A stretch of 8,517 nucleotides of DNA from assembly GCA_020720525.1 (NCBI GenBank), contig DYON01000111.1:1-8517 (forward strand), written 5' to 3'. The notes beneath the pieces were generated by a model. It was not told the origin of the DNA and did not search any database. It saw only the letters and a list, made by a program, of their open reading frames with translations. A program made the position numbers and the translations under genes. Of this stretch, positions 1 through 5,986 are shown one piece after another. The stretch is from Acetofilamentum sp. Lineage in GTDB: Bacteria; Bacteroidota; Bacteroidia; Bacteroidales; DTU049. Numbering within the stretch: position 1 is the stretch's first letter; each line of letters begins with the position of its first letter.

Positions 1-465
1 TTATTTTGGCTTCCATTAATAGTATTGTTGCTGGTTTCTTGCAACACCATCAAAAATCCTGGCAAAGCACTTCATCGAATGGGATTTCTCGAAGGCGAAT
101 GGAAATTCAGCGACCAAGGCGTTGTGGTAATTGAAAAATGGAACCGCGACAATTCGGGCAACATGGATGGCGTGAGCTTGCTGATGGTAAACGGCGATAC
201 TTTGTTTGTAGAAAACATTTTGGTTTCGGAAGTAGCCGGACAAGTACTTTACAAATCGACCATGGGTAAATATGTGAAAGAAGACCTCAAAACACTTGTT
301 ATGACCCGTTGCACACGTTCAACTGTTGTGTTTGGAAATCGCAACCTGCTCAATAGTACTTACATTTATTACAAGCGCAGCAAAGACAAAGTCATTCTCG
401 AAATGCGCGATACGGTCGATAATACCATAGAACAAGATCGTTACACCTTAGAACGTATCAAATAG
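1..465 (+). CDS. DUF6265-like lipoprotein, 5' end cut off by the window
   Basis: The frame is open back to base 1 with no ATG, so the real start lies before the window; the TTG at 25 is inside the signal peptide and is not a credible start. The visible N-terminus is a hydrophobic stretch ending in the lipobox LVSC (Cys codon at 40-42), so the product should be a lipid-anchored exported protein. The mature part, about 140 residues, begins with a pattern resembling DUF6265 proteins: FLEGEWKF, then a V-x-E-x-W stretch (VVVIEKW), NMDGVSL, and a later VILEM strand. The molecular function of that family is not known to me. The stop (TAG, 463-465) is 11 bases before the lolD start, so the two are probably co-transcribed. 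Lipoprotein nature is quite sure; family assignment is moderate. Confidence 0.75.
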   Translation, partial: LFWLPLIVLLLVSCNTIKNPGKALHRMGFLEGEWKFSDQGVVVIEKWNRDNSGNMDGVSLLMVNGDTLFVENILVSEVAGQVLYKSTMGKYVKEDLKTLVMTRCTRSTVVFGNRNLLNSTYIYYKRSKDKVILEMRDTVDNTIEQDRYTLERIK

Positions 466-476
466 TCCCAACACAA

Positions 477-1133
477 ATGTCAATTCAGCTAATCAATATC
501 ACTCGCTCGTTTGCCGATTTGCAGGTTCTGAAAGGAATAGACCTCACTGTCGAAAAAAACGAAATCATCAGTATTCTTGGCGCTTCGGGTGCTGGCAAAA
601 CCACTTTGCTTCACATAGTTGGAACATTAGACAAACCCAATGGAGGTCAAGTTCTATTTGATGGAACCGATGTTTTTGCCATGAGCGACCGAAAATTGAA
701 CGAATTTCGCAATACACATATTGGTTTTGTATTTCAATTTCACCATTTATTGCCCGAGTTTACTGCGTTGGAAAATGTGTGTATTCCCGCTTTTATTGGT
801 GGAAGAAACAAAACAGAAACCATCGATAAAGCCGAAAAGTTGTTGGATACTCTTGGTTTGCGCGACCGCATAACTCATAAACCTGCAACTCTTTCGGGTG
901 GCGAGCAGCAGCGCGTTGCTGTAGCCCGTGCCCTCATCAACGATCCCGATGTTATTTTGGCTGATGAACCCAGTGGCAATCTCGACTCGGACAATGCCCG
1001 CGAACTTCACGAATTGTTTCTGCATTTGCGTAGCGAATTGAATCAGACATTTATTATTATTACACACAATGCCGATTTGGCGCATATGTCGGATAGGCAA
1101 ATTGTGATAAAGGATGGTAAACTTGTTGGATAA
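477..1133 (+). CDS. lolD: LolD-type ABC transporter ATP-binding protein
   Basis: The product is a 218-residue ABC ATPase with a complete motif set: Walker A GASGAGKTT at residues 35-43, Q-loop glutamine Q87 in FVFQFHHLLPEFTALENV, signature LSGGEQQR at 139-146, Walker B VILADEP at 159-165, D-loop NLD at 168-170 and the switch histidine H197 in IIITHN. The FQFHHLLPEFTALENV stretch and the short length match LolD of the LolCDE system, which drives release of outer-membrane lipoproteins from the inner membrane; related MacB/FtsE-like ATPases share the fold. No LolC/E permease gene is visible here, and in Bacteroidota it is often unlinked. It starts with ATG 11 bases after the upstream lipoprotein stop, and its last 20 bases overlap the next gene, consistent with an operon. 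No Shine-Dalgarno is evident, as is usual for the phylum. Confidence 0.9.
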   Translation: MSIQLINITRSFADLQVLKGIDLTVEKNEIISILGASGAGKTTLLHIVGTLDKPNGGQVLFDGTDVFAMSDRKLNEFRNTHIGFVFQFHHLLPEFTALENVCIPAFIGGRNKTETIDKAEKLLDTLGLRDRITHKPATLSGGEQQRVAVARALINDPDVILADEPSGNLDSDNARELHELFLHLRSELNQTFIIITHNADLAHMSDRQIVIKDGKLVG

Positions 1134-1988
1134 AAAACAGATTTTTATTGCAGGCGGAAGTGGTTTTGCTGGCCAATATCTGCTTCGTTTTCTGAAATCG
1201 AACGGCTTTTCGGTTGATGTTTTGCCCCGAAAAATATATCGAGGCAATCTGCAGACCCTTGCCGCCACACTCGATGGCTCTTTTGCTGTAATTAATTTGG
1301 CTGGCGCATCGATGAACCGTCGTTGGACTGCAAAAAACAAAAAAGAAATGTGGGAAAGTCGCATTGACTCAACCCGAAATATTGTAAATGCCATACAACT
1401 TTGCAAAATTGCACCACATCGTTTCATCAACGCTTCGGCAGTTGGTATTTACGACAACGCAAATACGCACAGCGAACAAAGCACATTGTTTGGAAATGGT
1501 TTTTTGTCCGAATTGTGCCAAGCCTGGAAAAAGCTGCTACTGTCGATTCTTCTGCAACGCAGTTGACCGTGATTCGTCTCGGTGTTTTGCTGGGCAAGGG
1601 CGGGGGAGCGCTTAAAAAGCTTATTCCTTTGTTTCGGCTTGGTTTGGGCGGACGAATAGGTAATGGTCTTCAGAAATTCCCATTCATCCATATTTTCGAT
1701 TTTGCTTCGGCTGTGTTGCATATTCTCAACCACAATGAGCCTGCACCAGTTTTCAACTTGGTTGTGTCAACTTCAAGCAACAACCGCGAGTTTACTAAAG
1801 CTCTAGCAAAAGCATTGCATCGACCTGCATTTTTTGTAATTCCCGTTTTTGCGCTCAGAATTCTTTACGGAAAATGAGCTTCGGTACTTTCGGAAGGACA
1901 AGATGTTCAGCCTTCGGCATTATTGTCCGAAAATTTCATCTTTGAGTACCCCGAAATTGGTGCTGCACTGGCTGAAATTCGTTCTTGA
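1114..1988 (+). pseudogene. TIGR01777-family NAD-dependent epimerase, frameshifted and with internal TGA
   Basis: This would be an SDR-family protein of the TIGR01777/YfcH type, about 290 residues. Frame one (1114-1566) has the nucleotide-binding motif GGSGFAGQYL near the N-terminus, INLAGASMNRRW, and FINASAVGIY. At the A-run 1528-1532 similarity jumps to the -1 frame (equivalent to one missing base): it continues as ATVDSSATQLTVIRLGVLLG, then GGALKKLIPLFRLGLGGRIG, FIHIFDFASAVL, and PVFALRILYGK. There an in-frame TGA (1875-1877) interrupts it, and the same frame continues with the expected C-terminus (ASVLSEGQDVQPSALL, then FEYPEIGAALAEI) to TGA 1986-1988. ATG 1114 overlaps the end of lolD by 20 bases. 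Two separate lesions argue for a decayed gene; sequence error near the two A-runs is the main alternative. Family sure, status moderately sure. Confidence 0.85.
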
Positions 1989-2013
1989 TTTATTCCTTTA
2001 TGGCATAGTTTTG
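1985..2013 (+). promoter_or_regulatory. Putative Bacteroidota promoter for the gene at 2041
   Basis: TAGTTTTG at 2006-2013 is an exact match to the phylum's -7 consensus TAnnTTTG. A TTG at 1985-1987 lies 18 bases upstream, near the spacing expected for the -33 element. The predicted start is about 20-25 bases before ATG 2041. It overlaps the end of the epimerase pseudogene, so the downstream gene could be expressed independently of the lolD operon. Inference from consensus only. Confidence 0.45.
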
Positions 2014-2040
2014 GGAAAGCTCAGCACTTAATTTTTCAGT

Positions 2041-2556
2041 ATGAAATCAATTTTTTTAATTCTTTTTTTTGGAGGAATACTCATGAGTACGATGGTAAAT
2101 GGACAATCAAAAGTGGAGGTAGTTGTGAATGTTTACCATCCCGATTCTTCAACCACCCGTATGACGGCAAAATGCGATACCATTGCCGATTTTGCTTTCA
2201 TCGCAAAATCATTCAACTATCCACCTGAAATCGGGGACAATATTATTTATTCAAGTGTTGTTGATAAGGAGAGAGAAGGCGTTGCATTTTGGGTCAATGC
2301 GCATAATCTTTTAGATGAAATGGGTCGTTTGAGAACATATTTTTACAGGGGTCATTTGATTTCGGGGATTTCACCGAAAGGATATCAATTTGTCTATTCG
2401 CTCGAAATACCAAGTCAAATATTGCATATTACCGACGATGCCGATTCCTCGGAGTACAAACTTTTTTATATAACTTGCAACAACATGCCCAGGCTGTATC
2501 GAATCGAACATCGAACAGTCGACGGAATCTTGCTTGATGAGCTGATTATTCTTTGA
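2041..2556 (+). CDS. Small exported protein of unknown function
   Basis: The product has 171 residues and I do not recognise its family. It begins with a typical signal peptide: lysine at position 2, a hydrophobic core (residues 4-18), then VNGQ, suggesting signal peptidase I cleavage after G21; there is no lipobox cysteine. The mature chain of about 150 residues looks like a soluble, beta-rich periplasmic or secreted protein, with no transmembrane segment after the signal peptide and no catalytic motif I can name. It contains two cysteines, CDT near residue 45 and TCNN near residue 150, which might form a disulfide. ATG 2041 is chosen because the signal peptide follows immediately and a consensus promoter ends at 2013. 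It is followed by the hairpin element at 2590 and converges with tnaA. Confidence 0.7.
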   Translation: MKSIFLILFFGGILMSTMVNGQSKVEVVVNVYHPDSSTTRMTAKCDTIADFAFIAKSFNYPPEIGDNIIYSSVVDKEREGVAFWVNAHNLLDEMGRLRTYFYRGHLISGISPKGYQFVYSLEIPSQILHITDDADSSEYKLFYITCNNMPRLYRIEHRTVDGILLDELIIL

Positions 2557-2589
2557 AGTTGTAGAAATCGATTTTCCCAAATTTAAATA

Positions 2590-2605
2590 TTGAGGCTGTC
2601 TCAAA
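2590..2605 (+). repeat. Left terminal inverted repeat
   Basis: TTGAGGCTGTCTCAAA pairs with 2787-2802 at 15 of 16 positions; the only difference is C/T at position 12. Confidence 0.8.
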
Positions 2606-2615
2606 ATATGAGGTT

Positions 2616-2700
2616 AGGCACAAACAGAACATGCCACCGTCCGAGTGCATTGTTATGCAGTTGAGCTAGCCGAGGACATGGCACCGTTGTGTTTGTGCCT
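2616..2700. repeat. Hairpin 1 inside the MITE
   Basis: The outer stem is a perfect 11-bp inverted repeat, AGGCACAAACA (2616-2626) with TGTTTGTGCCT (2690-2700). It is extended inward by AAC, TGCCA and GTCC blocks separated by small bulges, giving arms of about 25 bases. The loop region contains a further small inverted repeat, TGCAT/ATGCA, around 2647-2659. No U-tract follows on either strand, so it is not a standard terminator. Confidence 0.75.
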
Positions 2701-2776
2701 GTTACGACGGTTCCATGTTCCGGCCTTTATTTTTAAATCGCTTTAGTAAATCGCCGGAACGGTGGAATGTCGTAAC
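2701..2776. repeat. Hairpin 2 inside the MITE, abutting hairpin 1
   Basis: Arms 2701-2724 and 2753-2776 pair as GTTACGAC (8 bp), then TTCCA, then TTCCGGC (7 bp), with two small asymmetric bulges: 20 of 24 positions paired. The loop of about 28 bases is AT-rich. It begins at the base after hairpin 1 ends, so the two would form adjacent cruciforms or RNA stem-loops. Confidence 0.75.
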
Positions 2777-2786
2777 ACTGACTTTG

Positions 2787-2802
2787 TTTAAGACAGCCTC
2801 AA
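2787..2802 (-). repeat. Right terminal inverted repeat
   Basis: TTTAAGACAGCCTCAA is the reverse complement of the left end (2590-2605) with one mismatch. It ends 24 bases before the tnaA stop codon. Confidence 0.8.
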
Positions 2803-2826
2803 ATAAATAAAAAATCAAATTTCTGT

Positions 2827-4203
2827 TTATACCTTTTTGAGCTTCACAGTGAAGTGGCGCATGATAGGTGCTTCGTACTCGATGGTGTATCCTTTTGTGA
2901 TGGTGTTGCGACGATCCCAAATGTTTTTCAAAGCTACAGCAACAACATCTATATGATTGTTGGTATAAACGCGTCTAGGAATTGCTAATCGAACCAATTC
3001 GAGATTTGGAAAACGATCTAGACGTGTGTCGGGGTCGCGGTCGGCCAAAATAGTTCCAATTTCAACACCACGAATTCCAGCTTCGAGGTACAGCTCAACA
3101 GCAAGTGTTTGTGCTACATATTGTTCGCGTGGTACAGCTGGCAAAAATTTCAAAGCGTCGATAAAAACCGCATGTCCACCAATGGGCTTCTGAAGCGGAA
3201 TGCCCCACTCAATAAGTTGATTGCCAAGATGTTCGACTTGCGAAATACGACTTTTTAAATAATCGAAGTTGGTTCCTTCTTCGAGACCAACTGCAAGTGC
3301 TTCCATATCGCGCCCAGCCATGCCTCCATAGGTAATATAGCCTTCGAAGATGATGTTGAAAACACTTACTTGTTTGAAAAGCTCTTCGCTGTTCATGGCA
3401 ATAAATCCGCCGATATTTACAATGGCATCTTTTTTCGAGCTCATTGTCATTACGTCGGCACATTTGTACATTTCGAGCACAATCTCGCTAATACTCATGG
3501 CTGCACAAGCATTTTCGCGGGTTTTAATGAAGTAAGCGTTTTCGGCAAAACGTGCACTATCAATAACCACCGGTTTGTTCACTTTTTTTGCAAATTCTTT
3601 CACTGCACGCAAGTTTTCGAGGCTTACGGGTTGTGCACCAGCTGTATTGTTGGTTACAGTAACAATGATAAAAGGAATTTTTTCGTGCGGATGCGTTTCG
3701 AATACTTGCTCAAGCTTCTTAATATCAATATTTCCCTTAAATGGATGCATGTTTTCGGTATCGAAAGCTTCGTCGATGGTGCAATCGATGGCTTTGGCTT
3801 TGCGAAATTCGATATGACCTTTGGTTGTGTCGAAATGCGAATTGCCGGGAACAAAATCGCCTTCTTTAACAAGAACAGAAAAAAGCACGTTTTCGGCTGC
3901 GCGCCCTTGATGTGTGGGCATAATATAGTCGAAACCAAGAATGTCTTTGATGGCTTTTTTCATGCGGAAATACGAACGGCTTCCAGCATAACTTTCGTCG
4001 CCTGTCATAATGGCTCCCCACTGGCGGTCGCTCATGGCACCCGTTCCGCTGTCGGTAAGCAAATCGATATATACTTGGTCGCTCGAAAGGTTGAATAAAT
4101 TGTAGCCTGCATCTGCAATCCATTTTTCGCGTTCTTCGCGTGTGCTGAGGCGGATTGGTTCCACCATTTTTATTTTGTACGGTTCTGCGTATGGTAAATT
4201 CAT
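2827..4203 (-). CDS. tnaA: Tryptophanase (L-tryptophan indole-lyase)
   Basis: The product has 458 residues, full length for this PLP-dependent beta-eliminating lyase group (fold type I). It would split L-tryptophan into indole, pyruvate and ammonia in the cytoplasm. Visible hallmarks are the N-terminal AEPYKIKMVEPI, YIDLLTDSGTGAMSDRQW (about 45-62), PTHQGRAAEN, DSARFAENAYFI with PLP-ring aspartate D215 and R218, TMSSKKDA with the Schiff-base lysine most likely K258, YGGMAGRDMEA, and PRRVYTNNHIDVV. Tyrosine phenol-lyase is the close alternative. The discriminating positions favour tryptophanase: HFDTTKGH has Asp125 where phenol-lyase has Thr124, and GVEIG has Ile382 where phenol-lyase has Arg381. 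ATG 4203 gives the conserved N-terminus at the expected length. A long upstream region (4204-4705) suggests its own promoter. Confidence 0.93.
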   Translation of the reverse strand: MNLPYAEPYKIKMVEPIRLSTREEREKWIADAGYNLFNLSSDQVYIDLLTDSGTGAMSDRQWGAIMTGDESYAGSRSYFRMKKAIKDILGFDYIMPTHQGRAAENVLFSVLVKEGDFVPGNSHFDTTKGHIEFRKAKAIDCTIDEAFDTENMHPFKGNIDIKKLEQVFETHPHEKIPFIIVTVTNNTAGAQPVSLENLRAVKEFAKKVNKPVVIDSARFAENAYFIKTRENACAAMSISEIVLEMYKCADVMTMSSKKDAIVNIGGFIAMNSEELFKQVSVFNIIFEGYITYGGMAGRDMEALAVGLEEGTNFDYLKSRISQVEHLGNQLIEWGIPLQKPIGGHAVFIDALKFLPAVPREQYVAQTLAVELYLEAGIRGVEIGTILADRDPDTRLDRFPNLELVRLAIPRRVYTNNHIDVVAVALKNIWDRRNTITKGYTIEYEAPIMRHFTVKLKKV

Positions 4204-4705
4204 CTCATTTAAGTTTAAAGTTGAAAATTGAAAAATTGTTAGGAATTATCTTCTTTCACATTTTGCCTTTGGGCAAAACGATTACATCATAAAATGATCG
4301 CGGCGTTTAATGTTGATGAACACAAAACTTGCGTGTACCGAAAGAAATAATATGTTGTATTTTTCTATCACGATTTCAAACCGCCAAATTATAAATATTT
4401 TTTATTCAGACATATAAATTGGCAATCTATATCTGTTTATTTAGCCATATTTGCTAAAATTGTTGACCAAACAGCTCTTTTGTGTATTATGTTGTAGAAT
4501 ATTGTGTTTATAGCTTATCTTCTCTGAATACAATTTACCATTTTTTGCTCTCAGTCTTGAAGCAGTTAGAAGTTTTTTTTTTTACTTAAATATGGCTGAA
4601 TAGTTTATTTTACAGGTGTTTAGTTCGTTCTGTTTTTTAATATGCGTCTGGTATAAAAACGCCTCTATTTAAACTCATATTCGTATTAAGCGAACCCCTT
4701 TTTCC
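4204..4705. other. 502-bp intergenic region upstream of tnaA
   Basis: No gene is visible. The stretch is strongly AT-rich and includes an 11-base T-run (4573-4583). It lies between the end of the UreH-like gene and the tnaA start, so it probably holds the tnaA promoter and leader, but I find no exact TAnnTTTG box on the minus strand. Small palindromes are at 4261-4278, 4286-4298 (ATCAT-AAA-ATGAT) and 4440-4458 (TTTAGC/GCTAAA). The short minus-strand ORFs here lack tryptophan codons, so there is no sign of a tnaC-like leader peptide. Confidence 0.5.
4261..4278. promoter_or_regulatory. Small hairpin or operator-like palindrome in the tnaA leader
   Basis: TTTTGCC (4261-4267) and GGCAAAA (4272-4278) form a perfect 7-bp inverted repeat around the loop TTTG, about 58 bases upstream of the tnaA start. 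No T-run follows on the minus strand, so it is not an obvious attenuator. A regulator site or leader stem is possible; function unknown. Confidence 0.3.
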
Positions 4706-5419
4706 CTACATTCCCAAAAACTCAATACCCAATCCGCTGATTAGAACAGTAAAGCCTGCAATGGCATGCATATATCGTTCGAGAAAGCGCATGGGTAGCA
4801 TTTTGAGTCCCAGAAGTGGTAGAAGTACCATTGTTAGCATGGTCAATATGGTCACAATTCCAAAAACGGAAGCCACAAGAATGGTTCCACCGGCGCTTTC
4901 TTTGGCCGCAGGATACATCAAAAGCGGGATGAGGGGTTCGCAAGGGCCAAAAACGAAAATGGTGAAAAGAATCCAAGGGGTTAGGTTCTTTTTGCTTCCT
5001 TTTGCCTTGCTATGGTCGTGGTTTTCGACGTGAACATGGTCGTGGGTGTGCAGATTGCCATCTTCGTGAATGTGCAAATGCTTATGGACTTTGTTCTTTA
5101 TTCCTCGCTGCAAGCCCCAGATGAAATAAATGAGACCGAAAACAATAAACAGCCACGCTGCAACACTACCACGGTAGCCTTCAAAAAATTCGAGTTTGGC
5201 AACACCAAGCCCGAAAAATATTCCAATCGCTCCCAACACAATGGAGCTTCCAACATGTCCTAAGCCACAAAGAATGGTGATCCATATTGTTTTTATATAT
5301 GTCCAATTTCGTGCTTTCGACAAAACAATGAAAGGCAAATAATGGTCGGGACCAGTCAAGGTGTGAAGAAAACCAATGCTGGCCGCTGTTACAGTTAAAG
5401 TGATGATCTCTGGACTCAT
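4706..5419 (-). CDS. UreH/NiCoT-like membrane protein with His-rich loop, probable metal transporter
   Basis: The product is a 237-residue polytopic membrane protein, with about six hydrophobic segments. The first helix carries FLHTLTGPDHYLPF (H19, D25, H26), a variant of the HX4DH nickel-binding signature of NiCoT/RcnA/UreH transporters, here with five residues between H and DH. GHVGSS follows at 54-59. Residues 112-136 form a hydrophilic loop with ten histidines (HKHLHIH ... HTHDHVHVENHDH), and the second half has FGPCEPLIPLLMYPAA. Transport of nickel, cobalt or another divalent metal across the inner membrane is inferred; the UreH-like/TauE-SafE superfamily is the nearest label. I chose ATG 5419 because the family N-terminus begins there and a -7 box ends six bases before it. 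A longer in-frame start at 5713 would only add residues from the broken lipoprotein gene upstream. Confidence 0.78.
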   Translation of the reverse strand: MSPEIITLTVTAASIGFLHTLTGPDHYLPFIVLSKARNWTYIKTIWITILCGLGHVGSSIVLGAIGIFFGLGVAKLEFFEGYRGSVAAWLFIVFGLIYFIWGLQRGIKNKVHKHLHIHEDGNLHTHDHVHVENHDHSKAKGSKKNLTPWILFTIFVFGPCEPLIPLLMYPAAKESAGGTILVASVFGIVTILTMLTMVLLPLLGLKMLPMRFLERYMHAIAGFTVLISGLGIEFLGM

Positions 5420-5425
5420 AGAATG

Positions 5426-5433
5426 CAAAGTTA
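5426..5433 (-). promoter_or_regulatory. -7 promoter box just upstream of the UreH-like gene
   Basis: On the minus strand TAACTTTG is an exact TAnnTTTG match and its G is six bases before ATG 5419, so the transcript would be leaderless or nearly so. The TAA is also the apparent stop codon of the upstream lipoprotein pseudogene. No clear -33 TTG is visible at the usual distance. Confidence 0.4.
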
Positions 5434-5863
5434 ATACAATTCGTATGTGTAGTTTATTTTTTCCATTGCAGCTCCATCTTTGTTTTTCGATATCACAGAT
5501 GTCAGATTGCCTTTGCTGTTGTAAGAATAATTGTTTATCGTAACAAATATAGCCAACAATGTATTTCATTTTCTCAGGAATAATCCACATATCTTCATCA
5601 ACAAAAAAACAGCTACCTGAGCTCGTCGTATTAAGAATGGGAACTGAATCCCACAATTTACAACTATCTATCAATCCATTAGAATATTCCCACCACGAAC
5701 CTGAATATGCCATAAGATAATTGGATGGGAAAATTGTGTTGTAGCATTAATTCTTTGTTATAGCTGGTTCGCAAGGTTCGTCAGTAGTTAAATCGTCGTC
5801 GTTTTTGCACGACATAATGATCATAATTAAGCTAGATAAAAGTAGAAATGCAAATGGTTTCAT
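5431..5863 (-). pseudogene. Lipoprotein pseudogene with internal TAA and frameshift
   Basis: ATG 5863 opens a 38-residue reading frame with a clear lipoprotein signal peptide: MKPFAFLL, a hydrophobic core, and lipobox IMSC, then an acidic linker KNDDDLTTDEP. It stops at TAA 5747-5749, but the same frame continues with protein-like sequence (FPSNYLMAYSGSWWEYSNG, then DSCKLWDSVPILN) to about PEKMKYIVG. Between about 5565 and 5530 the coding signal switches frame and ends as NNYSYNSKGNLTSV, then KINYTYELY, with stop TAA 5431-5433. That tail resembles the Y-x-Y-x-x-x-GN repeats at the end of many Bacteroidota lipoproteins. The whole would be an exported lipoprotein of about 144 residues, function unknown. 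The alternative is a genuine 38-residue mini-lipoprotein followed by debris. Read in one frame, part of it appears fused to the UreH-like gene, which is an artefact. Confidence 0.65.
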
Positions 5864-5972
5864 AGTGCAACGACGATTTTATTGAAACTTCAAATTTCTA
5901 AACCGATGCGAACATTCAAGACCTGTATTAGAAAAATTTCTCACACTATTTTTTGAAAATCTGCCGAATGAA

Positions 5973-5986
5973 AATAGAATTCTATT
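5973..5986. repeat. 14-bp perfect palindrome
   Basis: AATAGAATTCTATT is perfectly self-complementary. It lies immediately downstream, on the minus strand, of the -7 box at 5991-5998, where transcription would begin, so an operator role is plausible but unproven. Confidence 0.55.

Larger units (their letters stand above)
2590..2802. mobile_element. 213-bp MITE-like element with terminal inverted repeats
   Basis: The ends are TTGAGGCTGTCTCAAA (2590-2605) and, as reverse complement of 2787-2802, TTGAGGCTGTCTTAAA: a 16-bp terminal inverted repeat with one mismatch. The flanks are ATA on both sides (2587-2589 and 2803-2805), a possible 3-bp target duplication, although the surrounding AT-richness makes this weak; if the element is taken to start at GAGG, the flanks are AAATATT and AAATAAA. 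The interior is visibly more GC-rich than its flanks, has no credible ORF, and is almost entirely filled by two long imperfect hairpins. This is the structure of a non-autonomous miniature inverted-repeat element mobilised by a transposase elsewhere. It sits between the convergent ends of the 2041 gene and tnaA. I cannot name the parent insertion sequence. Confidence 0.7.

Noticed and set aside
747..1430. 227-residue ORF antisense to lolD and the epimerase gene
   Set aside because: It covers parts of two recognisable genes on the opposite strand and has no family features.
1525..1535. Programmed -1 frameshift in the epimerase gene
   Set aside because: The site reads TGG AAA AAG; the base before the A-run is G, so the classic A AAA AAG slippery heptamer is missing, and the separate downstream TGA would still end translation.
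1875..1877. TGA read as an amino acid (alternative code or selenocysteine)
   Set aside because: TGA is used as a normal stop at 2554-2556 and apparently at 1986-1988, and no known selenoprotein motif is present in this family.
1849..2031. 60-residue plus-strand ORF at the end of the epimerase
   Set aside because: It is out of frame with the recognisable epimerase C-terminus that occupies the same bases.
2702..2920. 72-residue minus-strand ORF across the MITE edge
   Set aside because: It runs from the repeat element into the 3' end of tnaA in another frame and has no protein-like features.
3370..4098. 242-residue ORF on the plus strand antisense to tnaA
   Set aside because: It lies wholly inside a well-supported tryptophanase gene, has no recognisable domain, and is a codon-bias shadow.
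4706..5713. A continuous 335-residue ORF joining an N-terminal extension to the UreH-like protein
   Set aside because: The first 98 residues are soluble sequence in the frame of the broken lipoprotein gene; the transporter family starts at ATG 5419, which has its own -7 box.
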